Part shown: positions 38,372 through 46,244 of the stretch, piece after piece
Position numbering within the stretch: the stretch's first letter is position 1
How the letters are laid out: each line of letters opens with the position of its first letter
Source of the DNA: an uncultured Clostridia bacterium
GTDB taxonomy: Bacteria; Bacillota; Clostridia; TANB77; CAG-508
Length of the DNA: 64,000 nucleotides
Assembly (NCBI GenBank): GCA_934167495.1
Contig: CAKPKP010000001.1
Location: 124,001-188,000, forward strand
Reading direction: 5' to 3'
Notes under the pieces: model-generated
Seen by the model: the letters and a program-made list of their open reading frames with translations, nothing else
What the model was told of the DNA's origin: nothing
Databases searched by the model: none
Program-made: the position numbers and the translations under genes

Positions 38372-39373
38372 ATGGCAGTAACATTTGAAAGTTATGAAAG
38401 AAGAATAGAACAAATTAAGCCAGTAATGGAAAAATACGGAATAAAAGATTTTGAAGATGCTTTAGAAATATGTAAAAATAAAGGATTTAATCCATATGAA
38501 ATAGTAAAAGGAGTACAACCAATATGCTTTGAAAATGCAGCTTGGGCATATACATTAGGAGCTGCAATAGCTATAAAAAAAGGATGTACAAAAGCTGCAG
38601 ACGCAGCAAAAGCAATAGGTGAAGGATTACAAGCTTTTTGTATTCCAGGATCAGTTGCAGATGATAGAAAAGTTGGATTAGGACATGGAAACTTAGCATC
38701 AATGTTATTATCAGAAGAAACAAAATGTTTTGCTTTCTTAGCAGGACATGAAAGCTTTGCAGCAGCTGAAGGTGCTATCGGAATAGCAAGATCAGCTAAT
38801 AAAGTAAGAAAAGAACCATTAAGAGTTATATTAAATGGTTTAGGAAAAGATGCTGCACAAATAATATCAAGAATAAATGGATTTACATATGTAAAAACAG
38901 ATTTTGACTTTTTCACTGGAAAAGTAAAAGTAGTAGAAGAAATTGCTTATTCAGATGGAGAAAGAAGTAAAGTTAGATGTTATGGTGCTAATGATGTTAG
39001 AGAAGGTGTAGCTATAATGCATTTAGAAGGCGTAGATGTATCTATTACAGGAAATTCTACAAACCCAACAAGATTCCAACATCCAGTAGCAGGAACATAC
39101 AAAAAAGAATGTATAGAACAAGGAAAGAAATATTTCTCAGTTGCATCAGGTGGTGGAACAGGAAGAACATTACATCCAGATAACATGGCAGCAGGACCTG
39201 CTTCATATGGTATGACAGATACAATGGGAAGAATGCATTCAGATGCACAATTTGCAGGATCATCATCAGTTCCAGCTCACGTTGAAATGATGGGATTAAT
39301 AGGAATGGGTAACAACCCAATGGTTGGAGCTACAGTTGCAGTTGCAGTTGCATGCGAAGAAGCAATGAAATAA
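38372..39373 (+). CDS. GGGtGRT family protein
   Basis: 333 residues. It carries the family-naming motif SVASGGGTGRTLHPDNMAAG around residues 252-271. Other conserved-looking stretches: FENAAWAYTLGAAIAIKKGC, LGHGNLASMLLSEETKCFAF, and AHVEMMGLIGMGNNPMVGAT at the end, ending AVAVACEEAMK. Biochemical function unknown. Constant association with the NifU-like gene suggests the two work together, perhaps in cluster or sulfur handling (inference). GAGGAGGA precedes the ATG. Confidence 0.88.
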   Translation: MAVTFESYERRIEQIKPVMEKYGIKDFEDALEICKNKGFNPYEIVKGVQPICFENAAWAYTLGAAIAIKKGCTKAADAAKAIGEGLQAFCIPGSVADDRKVGLGHGNLASMLLSEETKCFAFLAGHESFAAAEGAIGIARSANKVRKEPLRVILNGLGKDAAQIISRINGFTYVKTDFDFFTGKVKVVEEIAYSDGERSKVRCYGANDVREGVAIMHLEGVDVSITGNSTNPTRFQHPVAGTYKKECIEQGKKYFSVASGGGTGRTLHPDNMAAGPASYGMTDTMGRMHSDAQFAGSSSVPAHVEMMGLIGMGNNPMVGATVAVAVACEEAMK

Positions 39374-39397
39374 TTAATTGTAAAACAAAATAGAAGT

Positions 39398-39431
39398 AAA
39401 AACAGATATTTTTATAAATATCTGTTTTTTT
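39398..39431 (+). terminator. Terminator after the GGGtGRT gene
   Basis: AAAAACAGATATTT pairs with AAATATCTGTTTTT around a short loop, then further T. Confidence 0.8.
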
Positions 39432-39490
39432 GTCTAATAGGAAATTTCTCTGAAATTCCTATTAGACAAATACTTTGTACAGAAATTTTG
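39431..39490 (+). repeat. Structured intergenic repeat, copy 4 (5' part)
   Basis: Hairpin 1 TGTCTAATAGGAAATTTC / GAAATTCCTATTAGACA, then AAATACTTTGTACAGAAATTTT, after which the similarity stops. It lies upstream of the sigH promoter. Confidence 0.75.
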
Positions 39491-39501
39491 TCCTAAAAGT
39501 A

Positions 39502-39530
39502 TTGACATTACTAGAAATAATACATATAAT
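39502..39530 (+). promoter_or_regulatory. Perfect consensus sigma-A promoter for sigH
   Basis: TTGACA at 39502-39507, a 17-base spacer, TATAAT at 39525-39530; the sigma gene starts 40 bases on. Confidence 0.8.
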
Positions 39531-39569
39531 AGCCCTAGAATACAACATAGGAGGTATCTTTAGGTTATT

Positions 39570-40214
39570 ATGTCAAATAGCAACATATATTCATTAAATG
39601 GAAAATATATTAATATAGAAGATGAGAAGCTAATAGAGATGATAAAAGCTGGAGATCAAAAGGCTTTAAATTTCCTATTAGACAAATATAACAATATGGT
39701 TAATATGAAAGTTAACAAATATTTTATAATAGGAGCTGAAAGAGAAGACATAGTTCAAGAAGGATTAATTGGATTATATAAGGCAATAAAGAATTTTAAT
39801 GGAGAAAAGCAAAATTCATTTAAAACCTTTGCTAACTTATGTATAGAAAGACAATTAATAACAGCTATAAAAAGTTCAAATAGGCAAAAGCATATGCCAT
39901 TAAACTCATATTTATCCTTAAACAATTCGGCCTATGAAGAAAACGAAGATACAGAGTTGCTAGAAGTATTTGATACAGACATAATAGAAGACCCTCTAGA
40001 TACAATAATGAAAAAAGAATATTACAAATCAGTAGAAAATGAAATAGATAAAAACCTAAGTGACTTTGAAAAACAAGTTTTAAATAGATACACAAACGGA
40101 GAATCTTATATAGAAATAGCAACAAGATTAAATATGCCAGTAAAATCAATCGATAATGCAATACAAAGAATAAGAAAAAAAGCAACTAAAAATATAATAT
40201 TAGATAAAGATTAA
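39570..40214 (+). CDS. sigH: SigH-type RNA polymerase sigma factor
   Basis: 214 residues. Region 2: LDKYNNMVNMKVNKYFIIGA and EDIVQEGLIGLYKAIKNFN. Region 4 helix-turn-helix: LSDFEKQVLNRYTNGESYIE and LNMPVKSIDNAIQRIRKKA. Length and order fit Spo0H/SigH, which controls early sporulation and stationary-phase genes. AGGAGG at 39549 is ~15 bases from ATG 39570, an unusually long spacing that may lower translation; no better start is in frame. A tRNA gene follows. Confidence 0.82.
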   Translation: MSNSNIYSLNGKYINIEDEKLIEMIKAGDQKALNFLLDKYNNMVNMKVNKYFIIGAEREDIVQEGLIGLYKAIKNFNGEKQNSFKTFANLCIERQLITAIKSSNRQKHMPLNSYLSLNNSAYEENEDTELLEVFDTDIIEDPLDTIMKKEYYKSVENEIDKNLSDFEKQVLNRYTNGESYIEIATRLNMPVKSIDNAIQRIRKKATKNIILDKD

Positions 40215-40263
40215 AAAACGTGGATAGTAAAAAAATAAATATTACTATCCACAAATAAATTAT

Positions 40264-40339
40264 GCTTTCATAGCTCAGTCGGTAGAGCACTACCTTGGTA
40301 AGGTAGAGGTCGCGGGTTCGATTCCCGCTGTAAGCTCCA
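40264..40339 (+). tRNA. tRNA-Thr(GGU)
   Basis: 76 bases with encoded CCA: acceptor GCTTTCA/TGTAAGC (one T-T mismatch), D stem GCTC/GAGC, anticodon stem CTACC/GGTAG with loop TTGGTAA (GGT, reading ACY), T arm GCGGG-TTCGATT-CCCGC. Confidence 0.94.
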
Positions 40340-40343
40340 ATTC

Positions 40344-40410
40344 ATGTCAATGGGGACGGAGATTTTTGACACAAAAACAAACTGTCAAAAACCTCCGTCC
40401 CCATTGACAT
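40344..40410. repeat. GC-rich palindromic repeat, copy 1
   Basis: Two ~27-base arms: TGTCAATGGGGACGGAG then ATTTTTGACA, and the near-perfect reverse complement TGTCAAAAACCTCCGTCCCC then ATTGACA, around an 11-12 base loop. It begins five bases after the tRNA 3' end. Repeats built on GGGGACGG are known from many Clostridia as REP-like elements. Other copies are at 42370 and 43197. Confidence 0.88.
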
Positions 40411-40429
40411 ATTATTTAACATTAAACAG

Positions 40430-40458
40430 TTTACATAAGCACGAATATGTGGTATAAT
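40430..40458 (+). promoter_or_regulatory. Promoter for the flotillin gene
   Basis: TTTACA at 40430-40435, a 17-base spacer, TATAAT at 40453-40458. Confidence 0.6.
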
Positions 40459-40542
40459 GTGCAGGTAGAGTTTTATTCTGTACAACAAAAGAATAATGTA
40501 GTGGAAAATATTAGTAAAATTTAAAAGGAGATGCTTATTATT

Positions 40543-42270
40543 ATGTTGCAAACGATTTTATCTATTATTATTCCTGTGGTAATTGTAATTGTTATACTTG
40601 TTGCAATTATTCTGCTCGCAAAGTCTATGTACCGCATTGCAGATGTTGACAAAGCGCTTATCATTACAGGTGGCAAGAAACCAAAGATTATTGTCTCTGG
40701 TGGTGCTTTTGTAATTCCGATTATTCGGAAAGCGGATTTTTTTGATCTCTGCATGCTTACAGTACCAGCCGATGAAGATGAAATTATGACAAAAACAGCA
40801 GTTCCAATTATTGTTGACTGGACAGCTCAGATTCGTCCTGACAGGTCAGACGATACTCAGCTTGAAACTGCCATTATCTCATTCAAAGAAAGAGGTAAGG
40901 GTGGTATTATCGACGATGTTCGACTTACTCTTATGGGTGCGGTTCGTGATGTTGTTGCGAGCATGACACCAGAGGAAGTTCTTGCTGATAAAGAAACTTT
41001 TAAGAAAAATGTTCAGGTGTCTGTCGAAGATGAAATGAAAAAGATGGGGCTGGAGCTTGTTTCACTTAACATCCAGGATATCACTGACCGCAATGGTTAT
41101 TTTGATAATATTGCGTTCATTGATAAGGCCGAGAAACAACAAGCTGCTAATATCAAGGCTGCTGAGACTGATCGTATCACTCGTGAACGTAAGGCTTCTG
41201 AAAGTCTTGCGGCAGAAAAAGCTGAAGCAGAAGCAAAACGTCAGGCTGAAATTGCTCGAATGGATGCAGAGCAGGCTGAAAAGGAAAAGCGCAAGGAAAC
41301 TGATATGAAAATTGCTCAGTTCCGTATTGAGACAGACACTGCCCAAGCTGATGCTGAAGTTGCAAAGGAATTACAAGCAACTGTAAGACAGAAAGAAGTT
41401 GAAGAACAGCGCGGTGCTGTTGAGATTATGAAGCAGGAGCAAATGAATCTCGCAGCCCAGAAGGAAAGAGAGGTCAAGATTACTCGCGCGGAATCCGAAA
41501 AGGCTACTATGCTCATTGAGGCAGAAACTGCTGCTAATGTTAAGTCTATTGAGGCCCAAAATGAAATTCAGGTAGCTGAGCGCAAGGCTGATGCTAAGCG
41601 CAAGGAGGCAGAAGGTATTGCAGACGTTCAAAAAACTCAGGCAGCAGCACGTGTTGCTGTTGCTGAAAAGGAGGCCGAAGCAGTAAAAATGGGAGCAGAA
41701 GCTGCTGCTTCCAAGACTCGTGCAGAGGGTATTGCAGCGGCAGATGTTGCTAAGGCTCAGAAGGTAGCCGAAGCAGAAGGACATAAGGCTCAGCTTCTTG
41801 CAGAAGCAGAAGGTATTAAAGCTCAGCAGTTAGCTGAAGCAGAAGGTATCAAAGCTAAAAAACTTGCAGAAGCAGAAGGTGAACGAGTACTTGCTGAAGC
41901 ACGAGCTGCTAATGATAAGGTCAACTTCGAAATTGAGAAGTTGAAAATTCAGACTGATGCTCAGATTAAGATTGCTACCAGCACTGCAGAAATTATGGCA
42001 AATATTGGTCAGAATGCTGAATTCGTCAATATTGGCGGCGGAAATCTCTCTAACCTCAATGGTAACGGAGTAACTGGCAATGCTCTTATTGACACTATCA
42101 TGTCCATTCCTGGAATTATGAAAGTTCTCAATGTTGAAAATCAGGTTCTTAACGGGAAATCAATGACTGATGAAATTAAGGAAATCTCTGATGCAACTTT
42201 GAGTGGTCTCAGTGGTTTGCGAAAATCTTCAGGAGAAACTTCAGAACCTGAAAAAACTAAAACCGAATGA
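40543..42270 (+). CDS. Flotillin-like SPFH-domain membrane protein, foreign composition
   Basis: 575 residues from ATG 40543, 12 bases after AAAGGAG; the in-frame ATG at 40531 abuts that site. One N-terminal membrane helix (~5-27) precedes the SPFH domain (~30-195; CMLTVPADEDEIMTKTAVPI, LGMELVSLNIQDITDRNGYF-like). A ~270-residue Ala/Glu/Lys coiled coil contains direct repeats of AEAEGIKAQQL, and the end is Gly/Asn- and Ser-rich. Flotillins organise membrane microdomains. Codon use (CTC, CGT, GCG, AAG) and base composition are clearly unlike the neighbours, and palindromic repeats bracket the gene, suggesting transfer. It has an ordinary in-frame CGG at 40726. Confidence 0.88.
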   Translation: MLQTILSIIIPVVIVIVILVAIILLAKSMYRIADVDKALIITGGKKPKIIVSGGAFVIPIIRKADFFDLCMLTVPADEDEIMTKTAVPIIVDWTAQIRPDRSDDTQLETAIISFKERGKGGIIDDVRLTLMGAVRDVVASMTPEEVLADKETFKKNVQVSVEDEMKKMGLELVSLNIQDITDRNGYFDNIAFIDKAEKQQAANIKAAETDRITRERKASESLAAEKAEAEAKRQAEIARMDAEQAEKEKRKETDMKIAQFRIETDTAQADAEVAKELQATVRQKEVEEQRGAVEIMKQEQMNLAAQKEREVKITRAESEKATMLIEAETAANVKSIEAQNEIQVAERKADAKRKEAEGIADVQKTQAAARVAVAEKEAEAVKMGAEAAASKTRAEGIAAADVAKAQKVAEAEGHKAQLLAEAEGIKAQQLAEAEGIKAKKLAEAEGERVLAEARAANDKVNFEIEKLKIQTDAQIKIATSTAEIMANIGQNAEFVNIGGGNLSNLNGNGVTGNALIDTIMSIPGIMKVLNVENQVLNGKSMTDEIKEISDATLSGLSGLRKSSGETSEPEKTKTE

Positions 42271-42321
42271 AATCCACAGTATAAACTCTAAGTTAATTAC
42301 TAATCTACTACATTCTTTTGG

Positions 42322-42353
42322 GAGGGTACCATCAATATGGATACCCTCTTTTT
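42322..42353 (+). terminator. Terminator after the flotillin gene
   Basis: GAGGGTACCAT and ATGGATACCCTC pair with one bulge around a short loop, followed by TTTTTATTTT. Confidence 0.8.
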
Positions 42354-42369
42354 ATTTTGTTCTCAACGG

Positions 42370-42436
42370 ATGTCAACGGGGACGGAGATTTTTGACACAA
42401 AAACTAACTGTCAAAAACCTTCGTCCTTATTGATAC
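42370..42436. repeat. GC-rich palindromic repeat, copy 2 (degenerate)
   Basis: Left arm ATGTCAACGGGGACGGAGA then TTTTTGACA; right arm TGTCAAAAACCTTCGTCCTT then ATTGATA. Several changes relative to copy 1. It lies ~100 bases after the flotillin stop. Confidence 0.8.
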
Positions 42437-42468
42437 TTGCTGTCATATAATGCAATTCAATAAGTAAG

Positions 42469-42560
42469 TTGACATTTTATGTAAAGCAATATATAATATA
42501 TAATATATTTTTTAGTTACCCAAAAAGGTTTAACAAATCTTGGAGGGTAAAACCTCCAAG
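42469..42560 (+). promoter_or_regulatory. Promoter and leader hairpin upstream of a hypothetical gene
   Basis: TTGACA at 42469-42474, a 17-base spacer and TATAAT at 42492-42497. The leader holds CTTGGAGG-GTAAAA-CCTCCAAG (42539-42560), an 8-bp perfect stem lying just before the true ribosome binding site AGGAGG at ~42569. It could influence translation; not tested. Confidence 0.5.
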
Positions 42561-42584
42561 AAATACAAGGAGGAATTATTTATT

Positions 42585-42974
42585 ATGACTGCATTAAAGC
42601 AATTTAACAGAGCACTTGAAAAACTGCCAACTAGATTAAAAGAATTAAAAAAATTAATTACCCAACAAGATTGGAAGAAAGAAGAGATAAATCAAGCAAT
42701 TTCAATACTTGAAAGTCTTGAAGAAGGAGATTGGTTTGATTCAATACCATATGCCAGTATACAATTTACCAGGGTGGCATTGTACTTTTCTCCGAGTGAA
42801 TGTGGAGTGAATAATAAGTTTTTTAATTCTAAAAATATTCTAAAGGCATGCGAATACACCCGTGGGTTGTTGGAAAAGATAAATGAAATATCTAAGTACA
42901 TACAATTTACCTTAGACGGATGGGCACTTGAAGATGAGGAAATGTGTATATTTTATATCAGGTGGGAAATTTAA
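42585..42974 (+). CDS. Hypothetical protein
   Basis: 129 residues from ATG 42585, after AAGGAGG; a longer frame from 42540 would start inside the leader hairpin. Mostly helical, with two Leu/Lys-rich segments (ALKQFNRALEKLPTRLKELK, INQAISILESLEE) and aromatic residues at the end (DGWALEDEEMCIFYIRWEI). No signal peptide or membrane helix. I do not recognise the family. It sits in the repeat-rich accessory stretch and may be mobile-element cargo. Confidence 0.5.
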   Translation: MTALKQFNRALEKLPTRLKELKKLITQQDWKKEEINQAISILESLEEGDWFDSIPYASIQFTRVALYFSPSECGVNNKFFNSKNILKACEYTRGLLEKINEISKYIQFTLDGWALEDEEMCIFYIRWEI

Positions 42975-43030
42975 AAAATATAGTTGAAATAGATAGGTTT
43001 TATACAAATTAGTATGAGACCTATTTATTA

Positions 43031-43178
43031 TTTAATAGGAAATTCCAATGAAAATCCTATTAGATAAAATTACATTGTACAGAAATTTGCTATATGCAAA
43101 TTTCGTACACGAACAATTAAACGTGGGCTGAACGTTACAATTTAAAATGTAGAAAAATTTAATCAGCCACTATTGTTC
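43031..43178 (+). repeat. Structured intergenic repeat, copy 5 (full length)
   Basis: Hairpin 1 TTTAATAGGAAATTCC / AAAATCCTATTAGATAAA; hairpin 2 GAAATTTGC-TATAT-GCAAATTTC; hairpin 3 CGAACAATTAAACGTGGGCT plus GA, paired with TCAGCCACTATTGTTC. Hairpin 3 has a different sequence from copies 2 and 6 but still pairs. Confidence 0.85.
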
Positions 43179-43196
43179 TTTGGGGTTGCTAAATGA

Positions 43197-43224
43197 TGTC
43201 AAAAATCTCCGTCCCCATTGACAT
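43197..43224. repeat. GC-rich palindromic repeat, copy 3 (one arm)
   Basis: TGTCAAAAATCTCCGTCCCC then ATTGACAT: only the right arm of the palindrome found at 40344, about 60 bases before mscL. Confidence 0.8.
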
Positions 43225-43282
43225 ATAAAATTGTGATGATATAATATTTTTTAGTAAAATATATTATTATAGGAGAAGTATT

Positions 43283-43750
43283 ATGGGAAAAAAAGAAGAA
43301 ATAATGAAAAAATTAGACAAAGATGAATTAAAAGAAGTAAACAAGAGAATAAGCAAAGGTGCATCAGAATTTAAAAAATTTATAATGAAAGGTGATGTTG
43401 TTGACTTAGCTGTTGGTGTTATAATAGGTGGAGCTTTTGGAAAAATAGTAACTTCTTTAGTAAATGATATATTAATGCCAATAATTGGAGTATTAATTGG
43501 AGGGATTGATTTTAGTAATTTAAGTATTGATTTTATAGATGCTAAAATTATGTATGGCTCTTTTATTCAACAGGTTTTGGATTTTCTTATAATTTCATTA
43601 TGTATTTTTATCTTTGTTAAAGTTATAGCTAAAATTACAAATAAAAAAGAAATTGAGGAAGAGAGTGAAAAAGAGAGTAAAAAAACAGATGTGGTTATAT
43701 TATTAGAAGAAATTAGAGATTTGCTAAAAGAAAAAAATAATATAAAATAA
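43283..43750 (+). CDS. mscL: Large-conductance mechanosensitive channel
   Basis: 155 residues. The amphipathic N-terminus SEFKKFIMKGDVVDLAVGVI leads into TM1 with the Gly/Ala-rich gate IIGGAFGKIVTSLVNDILMP; TM2 is at ~95-118 (FLIISLCIFIFVKVIAKI). The C-terminal helix is charged. It opens on osmotic downshock to release solutes. The N-terminal ~22 residues extend beyond the usual MscL start. Confidence 0.93.
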   Translation: MGKKEEIMKKLDKDELKEVNKRISKGASEFKKFIMKGDVVDLAVGVIIGGAFGKIVTSLVNDILMPIIGVLIGGIDFSNLSIDFIDAKIMYGSFIQQVLDFLIISLCIFIFVKVIAKITNKKEIEEESEKESKKTDVVILLEEIRDLLKEKNNIK

Positions 43751-43863
43751 GAAATTTGTATTTTGATTTAAAATATGCTATAATTCAAAGCATTATCAGG
43801 TTTTAACCTGGAATTTCTAATTATATTCAACAAAAATAATTTTTTATTGGAGGTTTTAAAACT

Positions 43864-44157
43864 ATGTTAGAAAAATTTTTAAAGTACATTTGAATTCCTA
43901 CAAATTCGAGTCATGAAACAGAAAAAAAGCCGAGTACAGAATCCAAATGGAATTTAGCAAGAGTACTAGTCGAAGAACTAAAAAATTAAATCCTGATTAA
44001 AAAAATCATGTAGGTAAAACTTTAATTACTACAGATTATTACCAAAAGAATATCCTAAAACAACTGAAAATGATGAAGGATATTATCATATCGGTTCAAT
44101 TCGAGGCGATGTTTCAGAAACAAAAATGAGATTTTTGATTAGAGATTTTAAAATGGC
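43864..44157 (+). pseudogene. pepT: Peptidase T relic
   Basis: ATG 43864 behind TTGGAGG begins MLEKFLKYI, then TGA (43891), then IPTNSSHETEKKPSTESKWN and LARVLVEELKN before a TAA: the N-terminus of PepT-like M20 tripeptidases. About 80 bases later, in another frame, EGYYHIGSIRGDVSETKMRF and LIRDFKM match a later PepT segment. A stop, a frame change, internal deletions and loss of the C-terminal two thirds show a dead gene. Confidence 0.8.
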
Positions 44158-44172
44158 AAATTTGCTTTTTAA

Positions 44173-44316
44173 TATTATAGGAAAGTTCGCTGAACTTCCT
44201 ATAATATAAATATATTGCACAGAAATTTGCTTTGCAAATTTCACACACGAACAAAGACGCGGACTTCAAAATGTTTTAATAAGTACAAAAGTTATTAATG
44301 TCCGCTTTTGTTCTCT
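44173..44316 (+). repeat. Structured intergenic repeat, copy 6 (full length)
   Basis: Near-identical to copy 2 (five differences in 144 positions by eye). It directly follows the pepT relic, so its insertion may have accompanied the gene's loss. Confidence 0.88.
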
Positions 44317-44365
44317 CTTTTTCTATATATTTTTGGATAGAAAATTTACTAAAATCAATTCTGCA

Positions 44366-44438
44366 CAATAACAATTAAATGTGGACTAATTTCCACAATT
44401 TGAAATATAGAAAAATTTAATTAGTCCATTATTGTTAT
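44366..44438 (+). repeat. Structured intergenic repeat, copy 7 (hairpin 3 only)
   Basis: AATAACAATTAAATGTGGAC then TAAT pairs with ATTAGTCCATTATTGTTAT around an AT loop similar to copy 5 (TAGAAAAATTTAAT shared). The stem bases differ from copies 2 and 5 but remain paired (a G-T wobble at one end). Confidence 0.75.
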
Positions 44439-44483
44439 ATTATTTAGATTTTGCATCAATAAATAAAATTTATTCTAAAAGCA

Positions 44484-44511
44484 TTGTAATATTTAAAATA
44501 TTTGATATAAT
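44484..44511 (+). promoter_or_regulatory. Promoter for ychF
   Basis: TTGTAA at 44484-44489, a 16-base spacer, TATAAT at 44506-44511. Confidence 0.5.
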
Positions 44512-44571
44512 CTAGTATATTGATTTTAAAATAAAATTAAAAATATAATAAATATAAAAGGAGAAAACAAA

Positions 44572-45663
44572 ATGAAAATAGGAATAGTAGGACTTCCAAA
44601 CGTAGGAAAGAGTACAATGTTTAATAGTATAACAAATGCAGGTGCAGAGTGTGCAAATTACCCATTTTGTACAATTGAGCCAAATGTTGGAGTAGTACCA
44701 GTACCAGACGAGAGATTAGATGTTTTATCTAAAATGTATAATACTCAAAAAACAACTCATGCAATTGTAGAATTTGTTGACATCGCAGGACTTGTAAAAG
44801 GAGCAAGTAAAGGAGAAGGATTAGGAAATAAATTTTTATCTCATATTCGTGAAGTGGATAGCATTGTTGAAGTAGTAAGATGTTTTGAGGATTCAAATAT
44901 AGTTCATGTTGATGGAAGTGTTAATCCTATTAGAGATATAGAAACTATAAATTTAGAATTAATATTTGCAGATATAGAAACAATAGATAAAAAAATAGAT
45001 AAAGTAACAAAAATGTTAAAGGCAGACAAAAAGTATCAAGTAGAGTTAGATTTATTAAAAAGAGTAAAAAGTGTATTAGAGTCAGGAAAATCTGCAAGAA
45101 CAATAGAGTTTACTGATGAGGAAAAAGAATTATTAAAAGATACTTTTCTACTTACACAAAAACCGATATTATATATAGCTAATGTTTCAGAAGATCAGTT
45201 ATCAGATGTAAATAATTGTCAAAATGTAAAAGATGTAATTGAATATGCCAAAAAAGAAAATTCTCAGGTAATACCATTATGTGTTAAGATAGAAGAAGAG
45301 TTATCTTCATTAGATGATAATGATAAAAAAGAAATGTTAGATGCATTAGGTATGGAAGAATCTGGATTGGATAAAGTTATAAAAGCAAGTTACGATTTAT
45401 TAGGATTAATGTCTTTCTTAACTGCTGGTGAACCAGAAGTTAGAGCATGGACAATAAAAAAAGGAACTAAAGCACCAGCTGCTGCAGGAAAAATACATTC
45501 AGATATAGAAAGAGGATTCATAAGAGCTGAAATTGTATCATATGATGATTTAGTAAGAGAAGGGTCAATGGTAGCTGCAAGAGAAAAAGGACTTGTAAGA
45601 TCAGAAGGAAAAGAATACATCATGCAAGATGGAGATGTAGTGTTGTTTAGATTTAATGTTTAA
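44572..45663 (+). CDS. ychF: Redox-regulated ATPase/GTPase YchF
   Basis: 363 residues. G1 GLPNVGKST at 6-14, DIAGLVKGASKGEGLGNKFL as switch II with the YchF-type continuation, and LYIANVSED for the altered NxxE base motif that favours ATP. The C-terminal TGS domain runs from ~280 (ARAWTIKKGTKAPAAAGKIH-like, then FIRAEIVSYDDL). It is an OLA1/YchF translation-linked P-loop protein. AAAAGGAG precedes the ATG. Confidence 0.96.
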   Translation: MKIGIVGLPNVGKSTMFNSITNAGAECANYPFCTIEPNVGVVPVPDERLDVLSKMYNTQKTTHAIVEFVDIAGLVKGASKGEGLGNKFLSHIREVDSIVEVVRCFEDSNIVHVDGSVNPIRDIETINLELIFADIETIDKKIDKVTKMLKADKKYQVELDLLKRVKSVLESGKSARTIEFTDEEKELLKDTFLLTQKPILYIANVSEDQLSDVNNCQNVKDVIEYAKKENSQVIPLCVKIEEELSSLDDNDKKEMLDALGMEESGLDKVIKASYDLLGLMSFLTAGEPEVRAWTIKKGTKAPAAAGKIHSDIERGFIRAEIVSYDDLVREGSMVAAREKGLVRSEGKEYIMQDGDVVLFRFNV

Positions 45664-45785
45664 AATGTAAAAAAATTGTAAAAAAAATGTAAAAAAGGCT
45701 TGAAAAAATTTTTTTGTTATGTTATAAACATAAAAGATGTATAAATAATACAAAAGTAAAAATAATAATTATAGGAGATAATATT

Positions 45786-46157
45786 ATGAAAAAAGAAAAA
45801 TGTTTATTAATTTTATTATTAAGTATAGTAATTTTAGCTATAATGAGTATAAATGCTTTAGCTGTTGAAACTATATCAGCTTCAAACACTAATTCTGGTG
45901 TTCAAAGTATAACAGCAACAAACACAGGAGCAACCAATATTACAACTAATACAAATACAGCAACAAATACAGTTCAAAATACATCAAGCACATATAATAG
46001 AACAAGCAATGGTACAGCAACAACTGCTGGAAATTCTACAAATGCTTTACCTTATGCAGGAACAAATTCAACAATAGTATTCGTAATAGTAATATTAGTA
46101 ACTTCATCATTATATGCTTATAAAAAAGTAAGTGATTATAATATAAATGTAAAATAA
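45786..46157 (+). CDS. Small surface protein with LPYAG sorting-like signal
   Basis: 123 residues from ATG 45786 (TAGGAGAT upstream; the longer frame has no site). A signal peptide (~1-29) is followed by a Thr/Asn-rich low-complexity stretch (~30-85) and a C-terminal signal: LPYAG, a hydrophobic helix (VFVIVILVTSSLYAY) and a basic tail. LPYAG is a variant of LPxTG and should be a sortase substrate. Two sortase genes follow within 2 kb. Confidence 0.68.
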   Translation: MKKEKCLLILLLSIVILAIMSINALAVETISASNTNSGVQSITATNTGATNITTNTNTATNTVQNTSSTYNRTSNGTATTAGNSTNALPYAGTNSTIVFVIVILVTSSLYAYKKVSDYNINVK

Positions 46158-46182
46158 ATTAAATTAAATGGAAAAAATCCTA

Positions 46183-46232
46183 TTATATAAAAAATGAAAG
46201 TGATTATAGTTTTACTTTCATTTTTTATATAA
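46183..46232. terminator. Bidirectional terminator
   Basis: TTATATAAAAAATGAAAG and CTTTCATTTTTTATATAA form a perfect 18-bp stem with a 14-base loop, between the converging surface-protein and sortase genes. Confidence 0.8.
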
Positions 46233-46244
46233 AAGAATTTTTGT

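Noticed and set aside
41760..41900. Short direct repeats in the flotillin gene as a mobile element
   Set aside because: They are in frame and encode the regular AEAEGIKA coiled-coil repeat typical of flotillins.
40543..42270. Calling the flotillin block a contig misassembly
   Set aside because: It has an AT-rich native-looking promoter, ribosome binding site and flanks carrying the palindrome found again at 43197. Transfer explains it as well; without reads I could not decide, so I kept it as a gene.
43891..43893. TGA in the pepT relic as a recoded codon (for example Trp or selenocysteine)
   Set aside because: The gene also has an early TAA, a frame change and large deletions. Every other gene here uses TGA rarely or as a stop, and no recoding structure is evident.
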